A DNA stretch of 64,000 nucleotides from Campylobacter concisus (GTDB lineage: Bacteria; Campylobacterota; Campylobacteria; Campylobacterales; Campylobacteraceae): positions 62,001 through 126,000 of the forward strand of contig NZ_CP049263.1 of the NCBI RefSeq assembly GCF_003048615.2, in the 5' to 3' direction. The notes beneath the pieces are model-generated. The model saw only the letters and a list, made by a program, of their open reading frames with translations, was not told where the DNA came from and made no database searches. The position numbers and the translations under genes were made by a program. Shown here one piece after another: positions 55,101 through 62,494 of this stretch; position 1 is the stretch's first letter; each line of letters opens with the position of its first letter.

Positions 55101-56284
55101 CAATAGGCAATGTAACGCCTGATCACTACAATAGACTTACAGGCTATAACAACAGACTTGATCCCGCTGGCAAAATGGCTGATGGCGTTTATAAAATTTC
55201 TATCGATGGTAAATATCAAGGTGGAGATGAGCTACTTTACAACTCTATTAAATTTACGATCGACGCAACAGCTGCAACGATAAAAGACTCAAATTTAAGC
55301 TACGATGCAGCTACAGATAAAACCACATGGAGTGGAAATTTAAGTGAAAATGGAGTTGGCGCAAGCTACACACTAAAACAACACTTTGAAGAGGCAGTAA
55401 AAGGCATAGCTCTAAAAGATAGCATCACGCTAAGAGGTGCTGATGGACACATCATAACTGCAAATTCTGTAACGCTTGATGACAATGGAAATTTCGAAGC
55501 AGTATTTAACGGCGAAGTAAAAGCAAGTGATGTCTATCTACAAATTTCTGATATCGCTAAAAATACAACAGTAGATGCAGAAAATAACAACAATAACAAT
55601 GTCATCACAACAAGTGAAGGCAACGACATCATCAACGTTGGAAACGGCGATAACGTCATACATGCAGGACGCGGTGAAAATGAAATTCACACAGGCAACG
55701 GCAACAACGTAATCATCACTGGTGACAACAACGACGTCATAACCACAGGAAGTGGCAACGACTACATCGACGCTGGCAGAAGCGGCTATACTGGCATGAA
55801 CAAAGGCGATCTAGTAAATGCTGGCGCTGGCAATGATAAGGTTGTATTTACCTTTGATAATCCAAGAGCAGCTCTATCTCAAAGCCTAGATGGTGGCACT
55901 GGTACAGATACGCTTATCATGCGCCCAGTGGCAAAGGATGGCACTATCGACTTTGATAAGATAGACAACAAAGGCTTGAATAACGCGATCAAGAGTTTTG
56001 AAGAGATCCAACTTGGCATGGATGAGCATGGCAATGACAACCAAGCTGTTAAGCTACTAAATTTAAAAGCGGATAATGTATTTAGCATCACTGATGATGT
56101 AAATACTATCTTAAAAATAAGTGGCGACAACAAAGATAGCGTTTCATTAAAAGGATTTACTGAGGCTACAGATCAAAGTGGTGTCCAAGCTGGATATACA
56201 AGATACGAGGGTCAAACAAGCTCAGCTACTCCGACAACTATCTACATAGATGTCGATAACGATATAAATAAACAACTTGTATAA
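52145..56284 (+). CDS. LapA-like retained RTX adhesin
   Basis: 1379 residues, no Sec signal. The N-terminal 1-100 is a retention-module fold (IGVIKSISQGSSVIATAKDG, RVLKVGDEIFLGETI) followed by TAAG at 107-110, the LapG-type cleavage site. Two Ig-like repeats share VLDKNGHEVFTK (about 230 and 720). A PA14-like lectin block lies near 310-545 (NFWFNHIYEPGV, TDDSVRFKIDGVTMVDYD). RTX-type nonapeptides at about 1155-1215 (GNGDNVIHAGRGENEIHTG, GSGNDYIDAG) bind calcium. The C-terminal PTTIYIDVDNDINKQLV is the type I secretion tail. The exporter is not in the window. The TCS upstream probably controls it. Confidence 0.85.
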   Translation: MATRIGVIKSISQGSSVIATAKDGTQRVLKVGDEIFLGETIQTTDIDSKVVITANDGKDIAIIGKDTLNLDKSVAHNESFGDDSVADVSAIQKALLDGANITDLEETAAGGNAAAGAGGDGVSLGAASFEEGGHYSNITDDYRNLPDSNRVFQTPENSIGGYNDGNDAGNATPVAPVIPPISVDIKTLTDDFGTITGDYSLDAPSVPRTNDATPTISGTVEPTAVRAVVSVLDKNGHEVFTKTLNPSDYTDGKFKFTTNELSVNGNHDGNYEVKIVATGRDGNTATDSGSFVLDTVAKITINVETEMSLVKESEMSEGLKGNFWFNHIYEPGVSGTELRPYAFNNTEYAHNGKKQNDFVEYYMNNTKPWASFKAKELNFQQGKGGDRDNTDNDAGTVSGLDGAHNMVGKIDLDGNVVTPNSEWVAPNFKALEYFIDNAKGSDIHILRDAPNGKNTTAGAMVNLKGTMYLEPGDYKFDAKNTDDSVRFKIDGVTMVDYDTIHSGNRATVTTLHVDKAGYYDFDMSYANYIYWGKLKLTVSKDGGPESILGSEASGIKLNSTDFDSYVDTVTRNVYKVTQKITGTVDNVEDGQIVTVTSSTGESHTAKVIDGKYEVEFKTSDPKATYTAKVSDLVGNEAQASSTKLNVANTDLIDAIDNDASNVSANTNTGINDATKYYKYTTDDIAQTDKFSSNAPLPVLSDKTPTFTGSIDSSATKAIITVLDKNGHEVFTKELSQSEFANGKFEVTSDNLEDGSYNIKATAVFSNGDKSTIVSEFVVDKTPVTIENIKIIENDEEGQHHTINFNLKNYEDGDKIESIKIVTADGNTNVISVGTTKPTNGVLSFEYDHKIKLGDKIEVEMTDKAGTKYTHVNEILVPTMTQFENGNDTTTNANNRSAEKLWGTMDMSESGFRADGSRIVSNDAIPYLRAVIPEDATAGNASNNQTVSEFLNSGRGISWGTGDVRFVATNVDKGVSKDLLSQAIEKPIGNVTPDHYNRLTGYNNRLDPAGKMADGVYKISIDGKYQGGDELLYNSIKFTIDATAATIKDSNLSYDAATDKTTWSGNLSENGVGASYTLKQHFEEAVKGIALKDSITLRGADGHIITANSVTLDDNGNFEAVFNGEVKASDVYLQISDIAKNTTVDAENNNNNNVITTSEGNDIINVGNGDNVIHAGRGENEIHTGNGNNVIITGDNNDVITTGSGNDYIDAGRSGYTGMNKGDLVNAGAGNDKVVFTFDNPRAALSQSLDGGTGTDTLIMRPVAKDGTIDFDKIDNKGLNNAIKSFEEIQLGMDEHGNDNQAVKLLNLKADNVFSITDDVNTILKISGDNKDSVSLKGFTEATDQSGVQAGYTRYEGQTSSATPTTIYIDVDNDINKQLV

Positions 56285-56316
56285 AATTTGGGCTTTTTAG
56301 CCCAAATTTCTTCTTT
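56284..56316 (+). terminator. Terminator after the adhesin gene
   Basis: AAATTTGGGCT (56284-56294) and AGCCCAAATTT (56299-56309) form a perfect 11-pair stem with a four-T loop, followed by CTTCTTTT. Confidence 0.85.
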
Positions 56317-56360
56317 TAAATTTCTATTTTTACTCCCAAAAACGCCTTTAAAAACCATCT

Positions 56361-56385
56361 TTGTACCAAAGTACAATATACAAAT
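56361..56385 (+). promoter_or_regulatory. Palindromic operator before the miniature adhesin gene
   Basis: TTGTAC-CAAA-GTACAA followed by TATACAAATT, 73 bp before ATG 56434. Only three of about 25 bases differ from the copy at 52071. Confidence 0.65.
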
Positions 56386-56433
56386 TTAATAAAAAACACT
56401 AGAATAAATCAAAAATAAAAGTAAGGAATAAAG

Positions 56434-56970
56434 ATGGCAGCTGTAGCCGGCAAGGTAAAAAGCGTCACATCTGATGTTGTAGCGATAGATAAAAACGACC
56501 GTGTAAGGGTTCTAAACGTAGGTGATGAGGTTTATATAGGTGAGAGTATAAAAGGCGAGAGCCAAAGTGCTAGCGTGACTATCACAGCAGTGGATGGTAG
56601 CGACATATCTCTAAATGGATATGACACGATATGGCTTGATAGTAGCGTGGTAAGTGCTGATACTAGCGCTGAAAATAGCATCGACACTGATGCACTCTTT
56701 AGAGCGCTTCTTGGAGAAAACTACGCTGAGATACTTGATCAGATGAATGAAAAAGTAGAAGATATGTTTGCAAAAACGCAGCCAAATGAGGCTGAAAATA
56801 GCTCAAATAGCCTTGAGAGCAGTGAAAATTTAGCGCATAAACATAGCGCAAATGATGAGATTTTATCTGACTCAAATGAGCTAAAAGTAGATAACTCTTA
56901 CGAGCATGCAAATTTTGACGTAACTACGATATATATCGAGATCGATAACGACTTAAATAAACTTTCATAA
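56434..56970 (+). CDS. Miniature of the adhesin: retention module plus secretion tail
   Basis: 178 residues. Residues 1-90 parallel the adhesin N-terminus (GKVKSVTSDVVAIDKNDRVR, LNVGDEVYIGESI, VTITAVDGSDI) and the last 15 (TTIYIEIDNDLNKLS) parallel its secretion tail. Between them is only an acidic Ser/Asn-rich linker. No TAAG-type LapG site is seen. It should be exported by the same type I system and held in the outer-membrane pore without release. It could compete with or cap the large adhesin. I know of no named family for it. Confidence 0.7.
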   Translation: MAAVAGKVKSVTSDVVAIDKNDRVRVLNVGDEVYIGESIKGESQSASVTITAVDGSDISLNGYDTIWLDSSVVSADTSAENSIDTDALFRALLGENYAEILDQMNEKVEDMFAKTQPNEAENSSNSLESSENLAHKHSANDEILSDSNELKVDNSYEHANFDVTTIYIEIDNDLNKLS

Positions 56971-56997
56971 AATTTGAGCCTCTTGGTTCAAATTTCT
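56970..56997 (+). terminator. Terminator after the miniature adhesin gene
   Basis: AAATTTGAGCC (56970-56980) pairs with GGTTCAAATTT (56985-56995) with one G-T pair and a TCTT loop, followed by CTTAT. It resembles the terminator of the large adhesin gene. Confidence 0.75.
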
Positions 56998-57055
56998 TAT
57001 CCTAAAAATTAACTAATATCCCTTATAATAAGCCAAAATTTACAAAAGGAAAACG

Positions 57056-57790
57056 ATGAAGAAAATTTTAATCATTGCAGGCTCTTGCAATAGCGGCACA
57101 GCAGGACTTCAAGCTGATATAAAGACATGCGCTAGGTTAAATTGTTACAGCGCAACGGCGGTTACTTCGTTAGTTGCTGAGACTACAGACGCGATAAAAA
57201 GCGTAGTTTGTCTTGAGCCTAGCTTTGTTAAAGACGAACTTAGCACGCTTGCGGATGAATTTAGCTTTGATGCCATAAAGATCGGCATGCTCTTTAGCGA
57301 GGAGATAATGGACGTGGTGCATGAGTTTTTGCTCACCCAAAAGTGCAAGATCGTGCTTGATCCAGTCTGCGTCTCAAAGAGCGGCCACAAGCTCATAAAA
57401 GATAGCGCAGTAGAGAAGCTAAAAGAGCTAATGAAGCTTGCCACCGTGGCCACGCCAAATTTAGATGAGGCAAATGTCCTTTTTGAAGGGAATTTCAAAG
57501 ATCTGCCTTGCGATATCATCGTGAAAAAACATGTAAGTGAGGATAGCAGCATAGATACGCTTTATAGAAAAGATGGCTCGCTGCAAAATTTCAAAACTCC
57601 ACTTGCTAGTCCGCTTGTGATGAGCGGCACTGGTTGTACTTTCTCAACGGCGCTTGCTTGCTACCTTGCAAAGGGCAAGAGCTTGGAGGAGGCCATAGGG
57701 CTTTCAAAAGAGTATATTTGTGAGATTATAAAAGAGAGTATCAATACAAAACTAGGCAAAAACCGCCTACTTTGGCACGGAGCAAAGTAA
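57056..57790 (+). CDS. thiD: Hydroxymethylpyrimidine/phosphomethylpyrimidine kinase ThiD
   Basis: 244 residues of the ribokinase-like fold. Phosphorylates HMP and HMP-P for thiamine synthesis. AGSCNSGTAGLQADIKTC near the start binds substrate; VLDPVCVSKSGHKL and VATPNLDEA are in the middle; MSGTGCTFSTALACYLAKGK carries the anion-hole and catalytic-base region (the Asp of GTGDTF is Cys here, as in the ThiD subfamily). Length is slightly short of E. coli ThiD (266). AAAGGAAAACG precedes ATG. Convergent with the RDD gene. Confidence 0.88.
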   Translation: MKKILIIAGSCNSGTAGLQADIKTCARLNCYSATAVTSLVAETTDAIKSVVCLEPSFVKDELSTLADEFSFDAIKIGMLFSEEIMDVVHEFLLTQKCKIVLDPVCVSKSGHKLIKDSAVEKLKELMKLATVATPNLDEANVLFEGNFKDLPCDIIVKKHVSEDSSIDTLYRKDGSLQNFKTPLASPLVMSGTGCTFSTALACYLAKGKSLEEAIGLSKEYICEIIKESINTKLGKNRLLWHGAK

Positions 57791-57792
57791 AT

Positions 57793-58212
57793 TTAAGCTG
57801 CTTTTTGCACGGCGGCTGAGTGGGTTATGATGTCGTGTAAATTTAGCTTGTCTTTTCTAAAAAAGCAAAGGCAAAGTCCGATGACGCTAAAGCCAGCAAA
57901 TGCAAAGCAAATTTGACGCAAGATCGCGTGAAAAAGGCTTAGTTTTTTGCCAGTTTGTAAATTTATAAGATAAATTTCTTGCGCTTTGTAGCCTGGAGTT
58001 TGCGCCTTTATGCTAAAAAAGAGGCACATTATAAATGAGATGATGCTATTTACCACAAAGATAGCAAGCTGGTTGTTTAAAAAGGCCTCTTTACCGCCAA
58101 GAACGAGATATGTGCTGATGTAAAATATCGGCATACCGATGATAAAAAGATCGATGATAGAGGCCTTTACTCTAGCCCAGATAGGTGCGATTTTTGCCTT
58201 TTGTTTTGCCAA
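57793..58212 (-). CDS. RDD-family membrane protein
   Basis: 139 residues. The opening WARVKASIIDLFIIGMP matches the RDD signature (R..A...D), with helices at about 18-37, 50-68 and 107-124 and the TPGYKAQEIYLIN strand block. Function unknown; RDD proteins have been linked to ion exchange in some bacteria. It reads away from purM after a 190-bp gap. Confidence 0.75.
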   Translation of the reverse strand: MAKQKAKIAPIWARVKASIIDLFIIGMPIFYISTYLVLGGKEAFLNNQLAIFVVNSIISFIMCLFFSIKAQTPGYKAQEIYLINLQTGKKLSLFHAILRQICFAFAGFSVIGLCLCFFRKDKLNLHDIITHSAAVQKAA

Positions 58213-58249
58213 GTCAATTTCCTGTATTTATAAAAATTTGGCTAAATTT

Positions 58250-58397
58250 CTAGTTGTTATCATGCGTGACGAAAAGCACAGTATAAACGCGCGGGACCTC
58301 GCACCAGTGCTTATAAATATCAAGCTTTTTTATCTCGCTTTTTAGCACACCAAAACAGCCTATATGAACGCTAAGATTTTTGATCTTAGCAGAAATT
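58250..58397 (-). pseudogene. Possible gene remnant between purM and the RDD gene
   Basis: On the minus strand one frame stays open for about 49 codons: ARISAKIKNLSVHIGCFG, then IYKHWCEVPRVYTVLFVTHD and stop. It has a protein-like composition but no start codon or ribosome site. It may be the tail of a lost gene, or chance. Confidence 0.25.
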
Positions 58398-58403
58398 CTT
58401 GCA

Positions 58404-59393
58404 TCAAACTAGCTCAACACCTTTGCCACTTACTACTTCGCCGATCACGTAGCCATCGCTATTTGCTAGCACAGCATCTACGTTTTCTTTAGGTACAACA
58501 AGGATCATGCCAACGCCCATGTTAAATGTCCTCATCATCTCGTTATCTTCTACTTTTTGCGCGAGGATTTTAAAAATTTCAGGCGTTTTTATAGCGCTTT
58601 TTTGCACCTTCGCGCCAAGTCCAGCAGGGAAGACGCGAGGCAAGTTTTCAACTATGCCACCACCTGTTATATGTGCCATCGCTGTGATCTTATCTTTTAA
58701 TCTTAAAAAGTCGCTCACGTAAATTCTAGTTGGCTCAATAAGCACGTCGATGAGTTTCTTATCGCCCACTTTTTCATCAAATTTTAGCCCGAGTTCGCTT
58801 ACCACTTTTCTTGCAAGCGAAAAGCCATTTGAGTGCAGGCCGCTACTTGGAAGTGCGACTAAAACGTCACCAGATTTTACAAATTTGCTCCTATCGATCT
58901 CGTCAGCCTCAGCGATACCCACGGCAAATCCAGCAAGGTCAAAGTCACCCTTTTCATACATCGACGGCATCTCGGCTGTCTCACCGCCGATCAGCGCGCA
59001 CTGCGCCTTTTTGCAGCCATTTGCGATGCTTTTTACCACCTCTTTGGCGCTCTCTATCTCAAGCTTTGCGGTCGCGTAGTAGTCGAGGAAAAAGAGTGGT
59101 GTGGCGAAGTTGCAGATGAGGTCATTTACGCACATAGCGACTAGATCTTCGCCCACGCCGTCAAATTTCTTAGCGTCGATAGCTAGGCGAAGCTTCGTGC
59201 CAACGCCGTCGGTCGCACCTAAAATGGCTGGATTTTTATATCCGCTTGGCAGTCTGACCGCACCTGAAAATGATCCGATGCCGCCTATGACGTTTGGTGT
59301 TTGCGTAGATTTTACGAAAGGCTTGATCGCCTCAACAAAGCTATTTCCAGCATCTATATCGACTCCGGCATCTTTATAACTTATCATTTTCAC
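58404..59393 (-). CDS. purM: Phosphoribosylformylglycinamidine cyclo-ligase PurM
   Basis: 329 residues. Converts FGAM and ATP to AIR, the fifth step of purine synthesis. SYKDAGVDIDAGNSFVEAIK at the N-terminus, GATDGVGTKLRLA, the GGETAEMP block and GGGIVENLPRVFP are the conserved family motifs. Complete and of usual length. Divergent from coaE with a 73-bp promoter gap. Confidence 0.93.
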   Translation of the reverse strand: MKMISYKDAGVDIDAGNSFVEAIKPFVKSTQTPNVIGGIGSFSGAVRLPSGYKNPAILGATDGVGTKLRLAIDAKKFDGVGEDLVAMCVNDLICNFATPLFFLDYYATAKLEIESAKEVVKSIANGCKKAQCALIGGETAEMPSMYEKGDFDLAGFAVGIAEADEIDRSKFVKSGDVLVALPSSGLHSNGFSLARKVVSELGLKFDEKVGDKKLIDVLIEPTRIYVSDFLRLKDKITAMAHITGGGIVENLPRVFPAGLGAKVQKSAIKTPEIFKILAQKVEDNEMMRTFNMGVGMILVVPKENVDAVLANSDGYVIGEVVSGKGVELV

Positions 59394-59466
59394 CCTTTTG
59401 GTTATTTTTTAAAACTTTAGCCAAAAGTTGCTAAAATTGTTATCAATTTTCAAAAATGGAGCGAGT

Positions 59467-60069
59467 TTGCAGAAATTTCCAAACGCCTACGTCATCACAG
59501 GCTCGATCGCTAGCGGTAAAAGCACGGTTGTAAATTTACTAAAAGAGCGAGGTTTTAGCGTGATAGATGCGGACCTCATCGCGCACGAACAGCTTGAAAT
59601 TTGCAAATGTGAGATAGTAAATGCTTTTGGCGAGCAAATTTTAGATGAGACTGGTAAGATAGATCGCAAAAAACTGGGCGCTATCGTCTTTCGTGAGCCA
59701 AAAAAGCTTAAAAATTTAGAGCAAATTTTGCACCCAAAGATAAAAGCTGAAATTTTATCAAAGGCCTTGCAGCTTGAGCGCTTGGGGCAGGTTTATTTTG
59801 TTGATATTCCGCTATTTTTTGAAAAAAGGGAGCGTTACGCTGAGTTTAAAAATGTAGCCGTGATCTACGCTCCAAAAGAGCTTTTGCTAAGCCGTCTAAT
59901 TAGCCGAAATAGACTAAGCTTAAATGAGGCAAAAGCTAGAGTAGAGCTTCAGATGGACATCGAGCAAAAGAGAGAAATGGCAAAATTTGTTATCGATAAT
60001 AGCAATGACAGGGAGAATTTAAAGCTGGAGCTAGAGAAATTTTTAAAGCAAATTTGCGCTATTTCTTGA
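59467..60069 (+). CDS. coaE: Dephospho-CoA kinase CoaE
   Basis: 200 residues from TTG 59467, chosen because ATGGAGCGAG gives a ribosome site just before it; an in-frame TTG at 59428 adds 13 residues and lacks one. P-loop ITGSIASGKSTV, DADLIAHEQL, the PLFFEKRER lid region and SRLISRNRLS are typical. It performs the last step of CoA synthesis. The final 11 bases overlap the convergent AlkD-like gene. Confidence 0.88.
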   Translation: MQKFPNAYVITGSIASGKSTVVNLLKERGFSVIDADLIAHEQLEICKCEIVNAFGEQILDETGKIDRKKLGAIVFREPKKLKNLEQILHPKIKAEILSKALQLERLGQVYFVDIPLFFEKRERYAEFKNVAVIYAPKELLLSRLISRNRLSLNEAKARVELQMDIEQKREMAKFVIDNSNDRENLKLELEKFLKQICAIS

Positions 60070-60679
60070 TAAATTTACTAGCAAATTTATATGTTTGCAT
60101 GGTCTCTTTACTACCCAAATCCCAGCTATCAAGCTCAGCTTTTACTAAATTTGGAAATTTCTTGCTTATATCTTTTAAGGCATTGCCGACCGACTTTCTA
60201 AGATACTCGCTCTCGTCTTCTTTTAGGCTGGCAAGCCGCCTAATGGCCTCATCTGGGTTATCTTTAAAATAGGGCCTATTTGTCCATATCCTAAGCCCCT
60301 CGCTTACGGCTCTTTTTGCATTTGCGTTGCCATTTTTTAGCCACTCATCGATGGCAAAAAGTGCCTGCTCGTAGCCTACTTTTTTACAAAACTCATCAAA
60401 CGCCTTTGCTAAAATTTCTTGAACTCGCCAGTTTTCATCTTTTGAAACTTCATCTCTCATAAATGCCAAAATTTCTTCACGATCCGATAGGTGTCCAAAG
60501 AGAAAAACGGCGTACATCCGCACTTGATAGAGCTTCGAGCCGTATGCTAGGTATGCAAGCTCTTTGCAGTGCGCAGCTCCCTTTGCTTTATAGTCAGCCA
60601 AAGCCCTTCTTTCTTGCTCTTTAAAGCCATTTTCTATCAAAGAAAACTCTTTTTCTAAATTTAAGATGTAGCTTTTCAA
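60059..60679 (-). CDS. DNA alkylation repair (AlkD-like) HEAT-repeat protein
   Basis: 206 residues, all helical. ENWRVQEILAKAFDEFC and SEYLRKSVGNALKDISKKFP are the paired HEAT units that grip DNA in AlkD; the Trp in RIWTNRPYF lies between them. AlkD-type enzymes remove bulky N3/N7-alkyl bases. It overlaps coaE tail-to-tail by 11 bp and is divergent from dapF. Confidence 0.75.
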   Translation of the reverse strand: MKSYILNLEKEFSLIENGFKEQERRALADYKAKGAAHCKELAYLAYGSKLYQVRMYAVFLFGHLSDREEILAFMRDEVSKDENWRVQEILAKAFDEFCKKVGYEQALFAIDEWLKNGNANAKRAVSEGLRIWTNRPYFKDNPDEAIRRLASLKEDESEYLRKSVGNALKDISKKFPNLVKAELDSWDLGSKETMQTYKFASKFIKK

Positions 60680-60754
60680 AGTGACTCCTTTAAAATCACT
60701 AATAACTCTTATCTAAATTTTAGTAAAATCACGCAAAAAATAAAAGGATGGCTC

Positions 60755-61498
60755 ATGCAAGTCTCAAAATATAACGCTAGCGGCAACGATTTTGTCATAT
60801 TTCATACATTTTTAGGCAAGGATAGAAGCGAGCTTGCAAGGCAAATTTGCAGCCGAACAAACGGCGTGGGAGCTGATGGGCTCATCGTGCTTTTACCTTA
60901 CGAAAAGGGCGTGAAATGGGAGTTTTACAACAGTGACGGAAGCTACGCTGCGATGTGTGGCAACGGCTCGCGCGCGGCTGCTAGATATGCCTATCTAAAC
61001 GGTCTTGTAAGTTCAAACGAATTTGCTCTGCTAACTGGTAGCGGCGAGGTGATGGCAAGCGTGAAAGATGAGCGCGTTGAGGTCGTGCTAACAAGTCCAA
61101 AAATTTTAAGCGAACCGCTAAATGAAGGTGGCAAAACTTGGTATTTTTATGATACTGGCGTGCCTCATCTTGTAAATTTCACGCAAAATTTAGATGAATT
61201 TGACGTCAAAGAGTGCAGGGCACTTCGTCAAAAATACAATGCAAATGTAAATTTAGCCAAATTTGAGGGCGGCGTTTTAAAGGTGAGAACTTATGAAAGA
61301 GGCGTGGAGGACGAGACGCTAGCTTGTGGCACTGGCATGGCGGCTTGCTTTTACGGTGCTACTTTAAATTTAAACGCAGCGCAATGTCTAAAAGTCTATC
61401 CAAAAAGCGGCGAAGAGCTTGGACTTAGGCTAGAAAGCGGCAAAATCTTATTTAGCGGAGCGGTGAAACACTGCTTTGATACGAGTATCGAAATTTAG
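60755..61498 (+). CDS. dapF: Diaminopimelate epimerase DapF
   Basis: 247 residues. Interconverts LL- and meso-diaminopimelate for lysine and peptidoglycan synthesis, using two cysteines as acid and base. The first is in AAMCGNGSRAAARYAY (about residues 67-82), the second in LACGTGMAACFYG (about 187-199). KYNASGNDFVIF opens the protein. Length is a little shorter than E. coli DapF (274). Confidence 0.93.
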   Translation: MQVSKYNASGNDFVIFHTFLGKDRSELARQICSRTNGVGADGLIVLLPYEKGVKWEFYNSDGSYAAMCGNGSRAAARYAYLNGLVSSNEFALLTGSGEVMASVKDERVEVVLTSPKILSEPLNEGGKTWYFYDTGVPHLVNFTQNLDEFDVKECRALRQKYNANVNLAKFEGGVLKVRTYERGVEDETLACGTGMAACFYGATLNLNAAQCLKVYPKSGEELGLRLESGKILFSGAVKHCFDTSIEI

Positions 61499-61603
61499 TT
61501 TTTTTGGCTGTGGGTAGTTAAATTTGACTAGCAGTTTGTAAAAGTCGCGGGTAGTAAATTAAAACAAAGAGTTTTATAGAGTTTTTGTTATTAAATTTTA
61601 AAG

Positions 61604-61636
61604 TGTATAAAAAAGAAGATCTCCGCCGAAGCGGAG
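61604..61636 (-). terminator. Terminator of rpmI-rplT
   Basis: CTCCGC (61621-61626) and GCGGAG (61631-61636) flank CGAA, which reads as a TTCG tetraloop on the transcribed strand. The stem is followed in the rplT direction by ATCTTCTTTTTTAT. It lies 9 bp after the rplT stop. Confidence 0.9.
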
Positions 61637-61644
61637 AAAAGGTG

Positions 61645-62001
61645 TTATTTCAAAGCATCTTTTGCTTGTTTTGCAAGTGCCGCAAATGCCTTCGCGTCAT
61701 TCATAGCCAGATCAGCTAAAATTTTTCTATCAAGTTCGATCTTAGCTTTGTTTAAGCCGTTGATAAATCTTGAATAGCTAATGTCGTTTAGTCTGCAAGC
61801 TGCGTTGATACGAACGATCCATAAACGTCTGAAATCACGTTTTTTCTGGCGTCTGTCGCGGTATGCGTAAACTAAACTTCTCTCTAGTTGCTCTTTAGCT
61901 TTTCTAAAGTGTTTATGTCTAGCACTGAAAAAGCCACGTGCTAGCTTTAAAACTTTCTTATGGCGTCTTCTTCTAACTACGCCTGTTTTTACTCTTGCCA
62001 T
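61645..62001 (-). CDS. rplT: 50S ribosomal protein L20
   Basis: 118 residues, strongly basic N-terminus ([20 protein letters not shown]), then the [19 protein letters not shown] and [16 protein letters not shown] blocks. Binds 23S rRNA early in 50S assembly. Follows rpmI by 100 bp. Confidence 0.97.
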   Translation of the reverse strand: MARVKTGVVRRRRHKKVLKLARGFFSARHKHFRKAKEQLERSLVYAYRDRRQKKRDFRRLWIVRINAACRLNDISYSRFINGLNKAKIELDRKILADLAMNDAKAFAALAKQAKDALK

Positions 62002-62101
62002 ATTTATCCTTTTACAAATTGGCGCTCACAAAGTGAGTCTTGCCCCTAAATTTGGGGGAGTTTGAATGACTTTTTTGTCAAAAACTTAAATCTACAGCTG
62101 C

Positions 62102-62293
62102 TTATACGCCGAGCATTTTGCGAACGGCTGGGACATTTGTGCTGTCCACGTATTTTGGGCCACGCAAATCTCTCATACGCTTAGTAGGTTTTTTTGTTAA
62201 GATGTGGCTTCTAAAAGCAGAGCCTCTTTTTATCTTATTTTTACCTACTTTAAAGCGCTTAGCAGCACCGCGAACGGTTTTCATCTTTGGCAT
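62102..62293 (-). CDS. rpmI: 50S ribosomal protein L35
   Basis: 63 residues, [19 protein letters not shown] at the start and [20 protein letters not shown], the standard L35 pattern. The upstream 200 bp contain no infC, so the usual infC-rpmI-rplT unit is split. Confidence 0.97.
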   Translation of the reverse strand: MPKMKTVRGAAKRFKVGKNKIKRGSAFRSHILTKKPTKRMRDLRGPKYVDSTNVPAVRKMLGV

Positions 62294-62452
62294 GCTAATC
62301 CTTTTTGAAATTTTATACGCAAGTGCGTAAGTTTTGGATTATAGCGAAAAATCCTTTAGAAAATTTAAATTTCACTTAGACAAAATTTGCAATAAATTTA
62401 CATTAAACTTAAAAGAATTTTAAAATTTATAATTAAATTATTAAATTTGGCA

Positions 62453-62488
62453 TATAATCACATATAAGAAATTTATTTTACTAAAGGA
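62453..62488 (+). promoter_or_regulatory. -10 box and ribosome site of the dipeptidase gene
   Basis: CATATAATCA holds TATAAT at 62453-62458 after an AT-rich tract; AAAGGAG at 62482-62488 lies six bases before ATG 62495. Confidence 0.55.
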
Positions 62489-62494
62489 GTAAAA

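Noticed and set aside
57145-59379. Open frames antisense to thiD and purM
   Set aside because: Shadows of strongly conserved housekeeping genes with no ribosome sites.
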